A DNA stretch of 43,940 bases from contig QBLY01000023.1 in NCBI GenBank assembly GCA_003241895.1, positions 1 through 43,940 of the forward strand, read 5' to 3'. The first letter of the stretch is position 1. Each line of letters starts with the position of its first letter. Origin of the DNA: Lysobacteraceae bacterium. Its GTDB lineage: Bacteria; Pseudomonadota; Gammaproteobacteria; Xanthomonadales; Xanthomonadaceae. Under the pieces are notes generated by a model. That model was not told where the DNA came from, made no database searches, and saw only the letters and a program-made list of their open reading frames with translations. The translations under genes and the position numbers were made by a program. Shown here piece by piece: positions 12,063-19,643 of the stretch.

Positions 12063-13100
12063 TCAGTCGAACAGCTTCTTGTCCTTGGCGTATTCCTTGG
12101 CCTGCTGCTTGGTCACCAGGCCACGCTTGGCCATGTCCTGCAGGCACTGGTCGAGCGTCTGCATGCCGTACTGCTGGCCGGTCTGGATCGAGGAATACAT
12201 CTGGGCGACCTTGTCCTCGCGGATCAGGTTGCGGATGGCGGGGGTGGCCACCATGATTTCATGCGCGGCGACGCGACCGCCGCCGACCTTCTTGAGCAGC
12301 GACTGCGAAACCACCGCGCGCAGCGACTCGGAAAGCATTGACCGGACCATCGGCTTTTCTCCGGCCGGGAACACGTCGATGATGCGGTCGATGGTCTTGG
12401 CCGCCGAACTGGTGTGCAGGGTGGCGAACACCAGGTGGCCGGTTTCCGCGGCGGTCAGCGCCAGGCGGATGGTTTCCAGGTCGCGCATTTCGCCGACCAG
12501 GATGAAGTCGGGGTCTTCACGCAGGGCCGAGCGCAGCGCTTCGTTGAAGCCGTGGGTGTCGCGGTGCACTTCGCGCTGGTTGACCAGGCACTTCTGCGAG
12601 GTGTGCACGAACTCGATGGGGTCCTCGACCGTCAGGATGTGGCCGAACTCGCTTTTGTTGACGTGGTCGACCATGGCCGCCAGCGTGGTGGACTTGCCCG
12701 AGCCGGTCGGGCCCGTGACCAGGATCAGGCCCTGGGGCTGGTCGATCAGTTCGGCGAAGATCTTGGGCGCGGCCAGTTCCTCGAGCGTCAGGATCTGGCT
12801 GGGAATGGTGCGGAACACGGCGCCGGCGCCGCGGTTCTGGTTGAAGGCGTTGACGCGGAAGCGGGCCAGGCCGGGGATTTCGAACGAGAAGTCAACCTCG
12901 AGGAATTCCTCGAAGTCGCGCCGCTGCTTGTCTGACATGATGTCGTAGACCAGCGCGTGCACCTGCTTGTGGTCCAGGGCGGGGATGTTGATACGGCGCA
13001 CGTCGCCGTCCACTCGGATCATGGGCGGCAGGCCGGCCGACAGGTGGAGGTCGGAGGCCTTGTTCTTGACCGAGAATGCCAGTAGTTCGGCGATGTCCAT
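12063..13100 (-). CDS. pilT: Type IV pilus retraction ATPase PilT
   Basis: The main retraction motor of type IV pili. The 345-residue protein starts MDIAELLAFSVKNKASDLHL. It has Walker A GPTGSGKSTTLAAM, Asp box LTVEDPIEFVH, Walker B LVGEMRDLETIRLA, His box FATLHTSSAAKTIDR and the PilT signature ATPAIRNLIRE. The start at 13100 has a GAGGGG ribosome site. The frame is open further upstream, but that region codes yggS on the other strand. It is followed by pilU, and together with pilG-chpA it makes twitching a theme of this region. Confidence 0.97.
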   Translation of the reverse strand: MDIAELLAFSVKNKASDLHLSAGLPPMIRVDGDVRRINIPALDHKQVHALVYDIMSDKQRRDFEEFLEVDFSFEIPGLARFRVNAFNQNRGAGAVFRTIPSQILTLEELAAPKIFAELIDQPQGLILVTGPTGSGKSTTLAAMVDHVNKSEFGHILTVEDPIEFVHTSQKCLVNQREVHRDTHGFNEALRSALREDPDFILVGEMRDLETIRLALTAAETGHLVFATLHTSSAAKTIDRIIDVFPAGEKPMVRSMLSESLRAVVSQSLLKKVGGGRVAAHEIMVATPAIRNLIREDKVAQMYSSIQTGQQYGMQTLDQCLQDMAKRGLVTKQQAKEYAKDKKLFD

Positions 13101-13153
13101 TGTGTGAATCCCCTCAGCACGTCTACGGATAGGCGACCGCGTGTCCCCGAGGC

Positions 13154-13159
13154 AGTATA
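13154..13159 (-). promoter_or_regulatory. Candidate -10 box for pilT
   Basis: TATACT on the minus strand lies 53 nt upstream of the pilT start, in the 87-nt space between divergent pilT and yggS. No good -35 box is seen. Confidence 0.35.
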
Positions 13160-13187
13160 GCCCTATCCCCGAAGGTGAATACCCCCC

Positions 13188-13871
13188 ATGGAAAGGCTGC
13201 ACCAGACCCTGCACGGCATCCTGCAAAGTATTGAAAACGCGGCAACGCTGGCGAGCCGGCCAAATGCCGTGCGGCTGCTTGCCGTGTCCAAGACGCGCCC
13301 CCCGGAGGCGGTGCGTGAACTGGCGCAGGCAGGCCAGCGCGCCTTCGGCGAGAACTACGTCCAGGAAGCCCTGGCCAAGATTGGCGCCCTGCCCGGGCTG
13401 GGGCTGGAGTGGCACCTGATCGGGCACCTGCAGTCGAACAAATGCCGCGAGGCCGCCGAGCACTTCGATTGGGTGCAGTCGGTGGACCGGGCCAAGCTGG
13501 TGGACGCCCTGGACCGGGCCCGCCCCGAATCGATGTCGCCGCTGAACGTACTGGTGCAGGTGAACGTGGACGGCGAAGCCGGCAAGTCCGGCTGCCGGCC
13601 CGATGACGTGCCGGTGCTGGCCGACCACATCGCCGCGTCGCCGCGGCTGCGCCTGCGCGGCCTGATGGCGATCCCCGAGCCGCATCCCGACCCCGACCAG
13701 CGGCGCGACGCTTTCCGGCGGCTCAAGGCGCTGTTCGACGCCGTCGCGGCCCGCCATCCGGGCGTGGACACGCTGTCGATGGGCATGAGCGAGGATTTCG
13801 AACTGGCCATTGCCGAAGGTTCCACCCTGGTGCGCGTGGGTACGGCGCTGTTCGGCGCGCGTGGCCAATGA
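13188..13871 (+). CDS. YggS/PLPBP family pyridoxal-5'-phosphate homeostasis protein
   Basis: Single-domain alanine-racemase-fold PLP-binding protein involved in vitamin B6 homeostasis in studied bacteria. The 227-residue sequence has the PLP lysine Lys35 in LLAVSKTRP, then FGENYVQEALAK, WHLIGHLQSNKC, LVQVNVDGEAGKSG, LRGLMAIPE and SMGMSEDFELAI. VRVGTALFG is near the end. All family landmarks are present. It is divergent from pilT and 25 nt upstream of proC, the usual yggS-proC pairing. Confidence 0.95.
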   Translation: MERLHQTLHGILQSIENAATLASRPNAVRLLAVSKTRPPEAVRELAQAGQRAFGENYVQEALAKIGALPGLGLEWHLIGHLQSNKCREAAEHFDWVQSVDRAKLVDALDRARPESMSPLNVLVQVNVDGEAGKSGCRPDDVPVLADHIAASPRLRLRGLMAIPEPHPDPDQRRDAFRRLKALFDAVAARHPGVDTLSMGMSEDFELAIAEGSTLVRVGTALFGARGQ

Positions 13872-13896
13872 ACGCGCCATCCTTTACGGTGGGCAC

Positions 13897-14721
13897 ATGA
13901 CCTGCGCTTCTTCCATCGCATTCATCGGCGGCGGCAACATGGCCCGCAGCCTCATCGGCGGCCTGGTCGCCCGCGGCCAGGCGCCGGGATCGCTGCGCGT
14001 GGCTGAACCGGTGCCGATGCTGCGCGACGCCCTGGCGGCCGACTTCGGCGTGCACGCCCATGCCACCGCCGCCCAGGCGGCCGACGGCGCCGGCACCTGG
14101 GTGCTGGCGGTCAAGCCGCAGGTGCTGCGCGAGGTCTGCGAGTCGCTGGCGCCGCTGGCCCGGGGGCATCGGCCGCTGGTGGTGTCGATCGCGGCGGGCA
14201 TCACCACCGGGCAGATCGATCGCTGGCTGGGCGGCGGCCAGGCGGTGGTGCGCACCATGCCCAACACGCCGGCCCTGCTTGGGGCGGGCGCCACGGGCCT
14301 GTACGCCAACCCGGCCGTGGACGCGGACCGGCGGCGCGCGGCGGAAACCCTGATGCAGGCCACCGGCATCACCGCCTGGATCACCGACGAGGCGCTGATG
14401 GACGCCGTAACGGCGGTGTCTGGCAGCGGCCCGGCCTATGTATTCCTGCTGGCCGAGGCCATGCAGGCCGCGGGCGAAGCCCAGGGCCTGTCGCCGGAAA
14501 CGGCGCGCCGCCTGGTCGTGCAAACCTTGCTGGGCGCCTCGCGCATGCTCGATGAGTCGTCCGACCCGGCGGCGGTGCTGCGCCAGCGCGTCACCTCACC
14601 GGGCGGCACCACCCAGGCCGCCATCGAAAGTTTCGAAGCCGGCGGTTTCCGCACCCTGGTCGACCAGGCCGTGGCGGCGGCCACCCGCCGCGGGCGTGAA
14701 CTGGCCGCGGGCACCCGGTAG
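13897..14721 (+). CDS. proC: Pyrroline-5-carboxylate reductase
   Basis: Catalyses the last step of proline synthesis, NAD(P)H reduction of pyrroline-5-carboxylate. The 274-residue product opens with the Rossmann motif SIAFIGGGNMARSLIGGL. It contains VLAVKPQVL, SIAAGITTGQI, VVRTMPNTPALLGAGATG, DAVTAVSGSGPAYVFLLAEA and the C-terminal VTSPGGTTQAAIESFE. The start at 13897 is preferred over upstream in-frame codons because the Rossmann motif normally lies a few residues from Met and GGTGGG precedes it. It follows yggS on the same strand. Confidence 0.96.
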   Translation: MTCASSIAFIGGGNMARSLIGGLVARGQAPGSLRVAEPVPMLRDALAADFGVHAHATAAQAADGAGTWVLAVKPQVLREVCESLAPLARGHRPLVVSIAAGITTGQIDRWLGGGQAVVRTMPNTPALLGAGATGLYANPAVDADRRRAAETLMQATGITAWITDEALMDAVTAVSGSGPAYVFLLAEAMQAAGEAQGLSPETARRLVVQTLLGASRMLDESSDPAAVLRQRVTSPGGTTQAAIESFEAGGFRTLVDQAVAAATRRGRELAAGTR

Positions 14722-14799
14722 CCCCGCCTGCACGCAGTCTTGATGGACTCGACACAGCGGCGGGGCGATGATGCAGCCAGGTTCCACGGAGATTTGTCC

Positions 14800-15246
14800 A
14801 TGCATCGTTCACCGGTTCGCACGAGTGCCTTGGCGCTGCTCGCGCTTTTACTGGCGCTGCCCGCCTTTGCCGACAACTCCACCCGGGCCGGCGGCTACGT
14901 GGTGCACCACAACGCCGTGCCAACGACCAGCCTGACGCCCGACGTGGCGCGCCAGTACGGCATCACCCGCTCGGCCAACCGCGCCTTGGTGAACATCTCG
15001 GTCCGCCAGGGCGAGCCCGGCGCCGACCGCGCCGTGCAGGCATCGGTGACGCTGGTGGCCACCAACCTCAACGGCCAGCGCCTGGACCTGCGGGCCCGCG
15101 AAGTGCGCGAGGGCGACGCCGTGTACTACCTCGCCGAGGCCCGCATCACCGGCAACGACACCCTGGTCTTCGAACTCGAAGTGACGCCAGAAGGCGCCAG
15201 CGCGCCGATCAGGGCCAGCTTCCGCCAGGAATTCTTCGCCCGGTGA
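14800..15246 (+). CDS. DUF4426 domain-containing secreted protein
   Basis: A 148-residue protein with a clear signal peptide (cleavage likely after ALPAFA near residue 24), so probably periplasmic. The mature part has GGYVVHHNAVPTTSLTPDVA and YGITRS, typical of DUF4426, whose function is unknown. The ATG at 14800 has a GGAG ribosome site 8 nt upstream. In Pseudomonas a DUF4426 gene sits a few genes after proC with yggT, metX and metW between; those are absent here. Its stop overlaps the GTG of the next gene. Confidence 0.8.
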   Translation: MHRSPVRTSALALLALLLALPAFADNSTRAGGYVVHHNAVPTTSLTPDVARQYGITRSANRALVNISVRQGEPGADRAVQASVTLVATNLNGQRLDLRAREVREGDAVYYLAEARITGNDTLVFELEVTPEGASAPIRASFRQEFFAR

Positions 15247-15926
15247 GCCTGCTGCTGGTGCGCCATGGCCAGGCGAGCTACGGCGCCGCCGACTACGACA
15301 ACCTGTCCGAACGCGGGCAGCTGCAGTCGCGCCTGCTCGGCCAGTGGCTGGCCCGCGGCGGCCACCGCTTCAAGGCGGTGGTGGTGGGCGGCATGCGCCG
15401 GCACCGGCAGACCGCCGACGGCGTCGCGGCCGCCTTCACCGAACAGGGGCTGGCCCTGCCCGAGTTCGTCGCCGACGAGGGCTTCGCCGAGTTCGACCAC
15501 GAAGCCGTGTTCGGCGCCTACCTTCGCCGCGATCCCTCCGACCCGATCGTGGTGGCCAGCCGCAGCGGCAAGCCGCGCGACGTCGGCCTGATGCTGCAGG
15601 CGGCCCTGCTGGCCTGGGCGCGCGACGAACTGCCGGGGCTGCCCGAATCCTGGACGGCGTTCGGCCAGCGCGTGCAGTCGGCGGGTGATCGGCTGGAAGC
15701 GCTGGCCGGGGACGACGAAGTGCTGGTGCTCAGCTCGGGCGGCGTGATTTCCCGGCTGGCACAGATCGCGCTGGACGTACCCGACCACCGGGCCGTCGAA
15801 CTCAACCTGGCGCTGCGCAACAGCGCGCTGTCGGAATTCCATCCGCATGGCGGTCGCCTGCGCCTGGGCTCGTGGAACGCGCTGCCGCACCTGCACGGCG
15901 AGCGCGAGCTCTGGACCCATTACTGA
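15243..15926 (+). CDS. Histidine phosphatase family protein (phosphoglycerate mutase-like)
   Basis: A 227-residue cytoplasmic phosphatase-fold protein. It opens LLLVRHGQASYGAADYDNLS with the catalytic RHG motif, followed by LSERGQLQSRLLGQWL, and a second histidine lies in the VLSSGGVISRLAQIAL region. In that last motif the usual GH is replaced by GG, so the second catalytic residue may be altered or supplied elsewhere. The start is GTG at 15243, overlapping the previous stop (GTGA). It precedes an ACAD11-like dehydrogenase and an APH-type kinase; the substrate is not known. Confidence 0.85.
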   Translation: MSLLLVRHGQASYGAADYDNLSERGQLQSRLLGQWLARGGHRFKAVVVGGMRRHRQTADGVAAAFTEQGLALPEFVADEGFAEFDHEAVFGAYLRRDPSDPIVVASRSGKPRDVGLMLQAALLAWARDELPGLPESWTAFGQRVQSAGDRLEALAGDDEVLVLSSGGVISRLAQIALDVPDHRAVELNLALRNSALSEFHPHGGRLRLGSWNALPHLHGERELWTHY

Positions 15927-15969
15927 ACCCCCTGCCCTTGCCCCGGGCCGCCCCGCCAACGAGACGCCG

Positions 15970-17190
15970 ATGAATCCCGAACGCCCCGCCACGCTGTTCC
16001 CCTTCTCCGATCGCTCGCGAGAGCTGCAGGCCCAGGTCGCCGCCTTCGTTGCCGACAAGATCATCCCGGCCGAGTCGGAATTCGCCGCGCACGACGCCGA
16101 CCCGGCCACGCGATGGACCCTGGTGCCCCGCATGCAGGCGCTCAAGGCCGAGGCGAAGACCGCCGGCCTGTGGAACCTGTTCCTGCCCGACGCCCGCCTG
16201 GGCGCCGGCCTGAGCAACCTCGACTACGCGCCCATCGCTGAACTCACCGGCCGCTCCCTGCATGCCCCCGAGGCCTTCAACTGCAGCGCGCCCGACACCG
16301 GCAACATGGAAGTGCTGGCCCACTTCGCCTCGCCCGAACAGCAAGCGCCTTGGCTGCCGCGGCTGCTGGCCGGCGAAATCCGCTCGGCCTTCGCCATGAC
16401 CGAGCCCGACGTGGCCAGCTCCGACGCCACCAACATCGCCATGCCGATCGTGCGCGAGGGCGACGAGTTCGTGATCAACGGCCGCAAGTGGTGGACCACC
16501 GGCGGCGGCCACCCGCACTGCGAGATCCTGATCGTGATGGGCGTGACCGACCCCGACGCGCCCGCGCACCGCCGCCAGTCCATGGTGCTGGTGCCGATGG
16601 CCACGCCGGGCGTGCGCGTGGTGCGGCCGCTCACCGTGTTCGGCTACGACGATGCGCCGCATGGCCACGTCGAAATGGCGTTCGACAACGTGCGGGTGCC
16701 GGTGGCCAACCTGCTGCGTGAGCGCGGCAGCGGCTTCGAGATCGCGCAGGCGCGGCTGGGACCTGGCCGCATCCACCACTGCATGCGCCTGATCGGCCTG
16801 GCGCAGCGCGCGCTGGAAATGATGGTGGCGCGCGCCAAGAGCCGGGAAGCCTTCGGCCGTCCCCTCGGCGGCCACGGCATGGCGCAGGAAGCCATCGCGC
16901 TGTCGCGCTGCGAGATCGAACAGGCGCGCCTGCTGACCCTGCAGGCCGCGGCGGCGCTGGACGCCCACGGCAACAAGGGCGCCAAGGACCTGATTGGCAT
17001 GATCAAGATCGTCGCCCCGCGCATGGCCTGCGCGGTGATTGATCGCGCCATGCAGGTGCACGGCGGCGGAGGCCTGTCGCAGGACCACTTCCTGGCCCAG
17101 GCTTACGCCGGCGCGCGCTCGCTGCGCCTGGCCGATGGCCCGGACGAAGTGCACATCGCCTCGCTCGCCCGATCGATGCTCAAGGCCTGA
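15970..17190 (+). CDS. Acyl-CoA dehydrogenase, ACAD11/LvaC-like
   Basis: A 406-residue FAD-dependent acyl-CoA dehydrogenase. The FAD/substrate motif is FAMTEPDVASSDATNIAMPI. It also has INGRKWWTTGGG, SMVLVPMATPGVRVVRPL, the distinctive RLGPGRIHHCMRLIGLAQRA and C-terminal LRLADGPDEVHIASLA. These segments resemble the dehydrogenase half of eukaryotic ACAD11. The ATG at 15970 follows a short spacer after the phosphatase gene, and the kinase gene begins 2 nt after its stop. This pairing suggests oxidation or dehydroxylation of hydroxyacyl-CoAs, which is an inference. Confidence 0.93.
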   Translation: MNPERPATLFPFSDRSRELQAQVAAFVADKIIPAESEFAAHDADPATRWTLVPRMQALKAEAKTAGLWNLFLPDARLGAGLSNLDYAPIAELTGRSLHAPEAFNCSAPDTGNMEVLAHFASPEQQAPWLPRLLAGEIRSAFAMTEPDVASSDATNIAMPIVREGDEFVINGRKWWTTGGGHPHCEILIVMGVTDPDAPAHRRQSMVLVPMATPGVRVVRPLTVFGYDDAPHGHVEMAFDNVRVPVANLLRERGSGFEIAQARLGPGRIHHCMRLIGLAQRALEMMVARAKSREAFGRPLGGHGMAQEAIALSRCEIEQARLLTLQAAAALDAHGNKGAKDLIGMIKIVAPRMACAVIDRAMQVHGGGGLSQDHFLAQAYAGARSLRLADGPDEVHIASLARSMLKA

Positions 17191-17192
17191 CC

Positions 17193-18212
17193 ATGGCGCA
17201 TCCGCTGGATCTGCCCCTTGATTCGCTGGCCGCGTACCTGGAACACCACGTGCCCGGATTCCGCGGTCCGCTGACGGCCACCAAGTTCACCGGTGGCCAG
17301 TCCAACCCGACCTATCGGGTGGAAGCCGCCAGCGGCCGCTACGTGCTGCGCCGCAAGCCGCCTGGCCAACTGCTGCCTTCGGCGCACGCGGTGGACCGCG
17401 AGTTCCGCGTGCTGCAGGCGCTGCACGGCACCGCGGTGCCGGTGGCGCAGCCGCTGCACCTGTGCACGGACGAGTCGGTGGTCGGCTCGATGTTCTACCT
17501 CATGTCGTACGTGGACGGCCGCATCTTCTGGGACCCGTCCCTGCCCGAGGCCACGCCGGCGCAGCGCGCCGACATCTACACGGCGATCATCGACGCCATG
17601 GCCGCCCTGCACAAAGTGGATCCCGCCGCGGTCGGCCTGGCCGACTACGGCAAGCCGGGCGGCTACTTCGAACGCCAGCTCAAGCGCTGGGGCGAACAGT
17701 ACCGCGCCAGCGAAACGCGGCCGATCGCCGCCATGGACGCCCTGATCGAGCGCCTGCCCGCGCGCTGCCCGGCCGACGACGGCAGCGTGGCGCTGGCGCA
17801 CGGCGACTTCCGCATCGACAACCTGATGTTCCACCCCAGCGAGCCGCGCGTGATCGCGATCGTGGACTGGGAGCTGTCGACGCTGGGCCATCCACTGGCC
17901 GACCTGGGCTACTTCTGCATGGCGCTGCGGCTGCCGCGCAATCCCGCGCTGCCCGGCCTGGCCGGCCTGGACCGCGCGGCGCTGGGCATTCCCGATGAAG
18001 CGGCGCTGCTGGCGCGCTACTCGCAGCTCACCGGCCGGCCGATACCGGCCGACTGGCCGTTCGTGCTGGCCTTCAGCTTCTTCCGGCTAGCGGCCATTGC
18101 CCAGGGCGTGGCCAAGCGCGCCGAACAGGGCAATGCCTCCAGCGAACAGGCGGTGCAGGCCGGGCGCATGACCGGGATGCTGGCCGAACTCGGACTCGAA
18201 GTCCTGGGCTGA
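17193..18212 (+). CDS. APH-type phosphotransferase, ACAD10/11 N-domain / LvaA-like
   Basis: A 339-residue kinase of the aminoglycoside-phosphotransferase fold. It shows FTGGQSNPTYRV (nucleotide loop), YVLRRKPPGQLLPSAHAVDR, MSYVDGRIFWDP, the catalytic loop LAHGDFRIDNLMFHP and the metal-binding IVDWELSTLGHPLADLGYF. This subfamily is fused to an acyl-CoA dehydrogenase in human ACAD10/ACAD11 and is encoded beside one in the levulinate pathway of Pseudomonas putida (LvaA), where 4-hydroxyacyl-CoA is phosphorylated. Here the two are adjacent separate genes with a 2-nt gap. Antibiotic resistance is not implied. Confidence 0.92.
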   Translation: MAHPLDLPLDSLAAYLEHHVPGFRGPLTATKFTGGQSNPTYRVEAASGRYVLRRKPPGQLLPSAHAVDREFRVLQALHGTAVPVAQPLHLCTDESVVGSMFYLMSYVDGRIFWDPSLPEATPAQRADIYTAIIDAMAALHKVDPAAVGLADYGKPGGYFERQLKRWGEQYRASETRPIAAMDALIERLPARCPADDGSVALAHGDFRIDNLMFHPSEPRVIAIVDWELSTLGHPLADLGYFCMALRLPRNPALPGLAGLDRAALGIPDEAALLARYSQLTGRPIPADWPFVLAFSFFRLAAIAQGVAKRAEQGNASSEQAVQAGRMTGMLAELGLEVLG

Positions 18213-18215
18213 GGC

Positions 18216-19196
18216 TCAGCGCGCGGCGCAGCGGGCCGGGTCGGTGGCGGTAGCCGGCAGCGGGTCGCGCGACGCGATGAGCGCGGGCCGCCAGGGCGAG
18301 TCCGGCGGCAGCACTGCCAGCGCCTCGTCCAGCACGCGGCGCGCGTTCCCGCGGCAGCCGGTTTCGGCCAGCACGCTGGCGTAGTTGTTCGACAACACCG
18401 GCTCGCGCGGCGACAGGGCCAGGCCCCGCTCGAACGAGGCCAATGCGGCCTCGCGGTCGCCTGCGGCGTAGTCGAGGTTGCCCAGCGCCAGGTAAGCCCG
18501 GTGGTCGTCGGGCCAGCGCTGCCGTCCCGCCTCCCAGGCCACGCGCGCCGCCGCCGGGCCACCCACCGGCTCGAAATCGGCCACGGCCTCGGCGTAGCGC
18601 AGCGGCTGCGCGCGCGCCGGCAGTTCACCCGGCCTCAGCGCAACGATGCCCCACCGGTCCGCCCAGTCCCAGGTCCGCAGGAAACTGCGGGCGCGCACGG
18701 CCCTGGCTTCATGCGTGCCGGTATTGAGCAGCAGGCGATTGCGGGCCGGGTCGCTGCCCACGACCACGGCGTAGTGCCAACGAGGAACGCTGGGCGTGAG
18801 CACGTTCTGCAGCACCAGCACCGGGCGGGCGGCGGACAGCTCGGCCAGCACCGCCACGGGCTCCCGGTCGATGACGTAGGGGATGCGGCCGGCCCGGCGC
18901 GTGGCGCCCAGCAGTTCAAGCTGCAGGCTGCCTTGGCGTTTGGGAAGGTAGACCTGCGGCTCCAACTGCGCAGGCGTGATGGCCACGCCGCTGGCGCCCA
19001 GCAGGCCGGCCAGCGCGGCCGGGCCGCACTGGTATTGGGTTTGCGGGTGGAAGGGCACGCCGCCCAGCAGCACGGCGTCGCCGGCGGGCAGCGCCAGCTT
19101 CGGGTTCAACGAACAGGCGGCCAGGCCCAGCAGCGCCAGCAAGGAAAAAGCGCGCACTGGACCAGCCAGCGCGCGCCCCGTTTCGGCCAAGGTCAA
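18216..19196 (-). CDS. PA2778-type C39-like cysteine peptidase lipoprotein with TPR region
   Basis: A 326-residue predicted lipoprotein. It has a hydrophobic signal ending in the lipobox LGLAAC (Cys28) and a papain-like C39 domain with nucleophile Cys57 in YQCGPAAL, His141 in RWHYAVVVG and Asn158 in LLLNTG. TPR-like helices follow at about 205-305 (YLALGNLDYAAGDREAALAS). The open start is a TTG at 19196 that overlaps the upstream stop; its ribosome site is too close, and a GTG at 19157 would give a shorter, more typical lipoprotein signal. It is coupled to the small protein upstream, the same pair as PA2778/PA2779 in Pseudomonas. Function is unknown. Confidence 0.85.
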   Translation of the reverse strand: MTLAETGRALAGPVRAFSLLALLGLAACSLNPKLALPAGDAVLLGGVPFHPQTQYQCGPAALAGLLGASGVAITPAQLEPQVYLPKRQGSLQLELLGATRRAGRIPYVIDREPVAVLAELSAARPVLVLQNVLTPSVPRWHYAVVVGSDPARNRLLLNTGTHEARAVRARSFLRTWDWADRWGIVALRPGELPARAQPLRYAEAVADFEPVGGPAAARVAWEAGRQRWPDDHRAYLALGNLDYAAGDREAALASFERGLALSPREPVLSNNYASVLAETGCRGNARRVLDEALAVLPPDSPWRPALIASRDPLPATATDPARCAAR

Positions 19197-19561
19197 ACCT
19201 TCTTGAAGATATCGATCGCGCCGGTGAGCTCGAGCACGATCAGGATCACCAGGATCAGGCCAAGCACGCCCAGGAAGCCGCCGGCCGGGGCCTGCTGCAT
19301 TTCGCTGTGCAGCTGGGCCAGTTCGGCGTCGCTGAGCGAAGCCACGCGCGAATCGACGTCGGCCAGGTCAACGCCCATCTCGACCATCATCTTGGCGACG
19401 TCGGCGCGGGCCAGGGTGGCGCGCACTTCGGTTTCGAGCTCGACGCGCGACTCTACCGCGACCGCCTGCTGGGTGGAGATCATCGTGGCGTTGGCCAGCG
19501 ACGTAGTGCCGACGAAAACGAGGGCAACGGACAGTGCGAACGCAAGGATCTTAGAGGCCAT
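19193..19561 (-). CDS. PA2779-type small membrane protein
   Basis: A 122-residue exported protein of unknown function. It has an N-terminal signal peptide (about residues 1-25, ending SLANA) and a charged helical middle part (about 35-88, with SLSDAELAQLHSEM). A Gly-Gly at 94-95 is followed by a 27-residue hydrophobic tail that ends in FKKV. The ATG at 19561 has an excellent AAGGAG ribosome site. It overlaps the start of the cysteine peptidase gene, so the two are made together. The GG followed by a hydrophobic segment could be a cleavage site for the neighbouring peptidase, which is my inference. Confidence 0.85.
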   Translation of the reverse strand: MASKILAFALSVALVFVGTTSLANATMISTQQAVAVESRVELETEVRATLARADVAKMMVEMGVDLADVDSRVASLSDAELAQLHSEMQQAPAGGFLGVLGLILVILIVLELTGAIDIFKKV

Positions 19562-19643
19562 GGTGGGCTCCTTCAGGGGGTGGAGGGTCACTTATCGCAC
19601 ATAAGCGTTGGGCGGAGTGCGCGCGAGCGCACACAGGGCCCGG

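Noticed and set aside
13101-13187. Sigma54 promoter for pilT
   Set aside because: No GG-N10-GC element with the expected flanking bases was found; only a TATACT -10-like box is visible.
17193-18212. Aminoglycoside resistance gene
   Set aside because: The fold is shared, but the sequence signatures and the adjacent ACAD11-like gene place it in the acyl-CoA-linked kinase subfamily.
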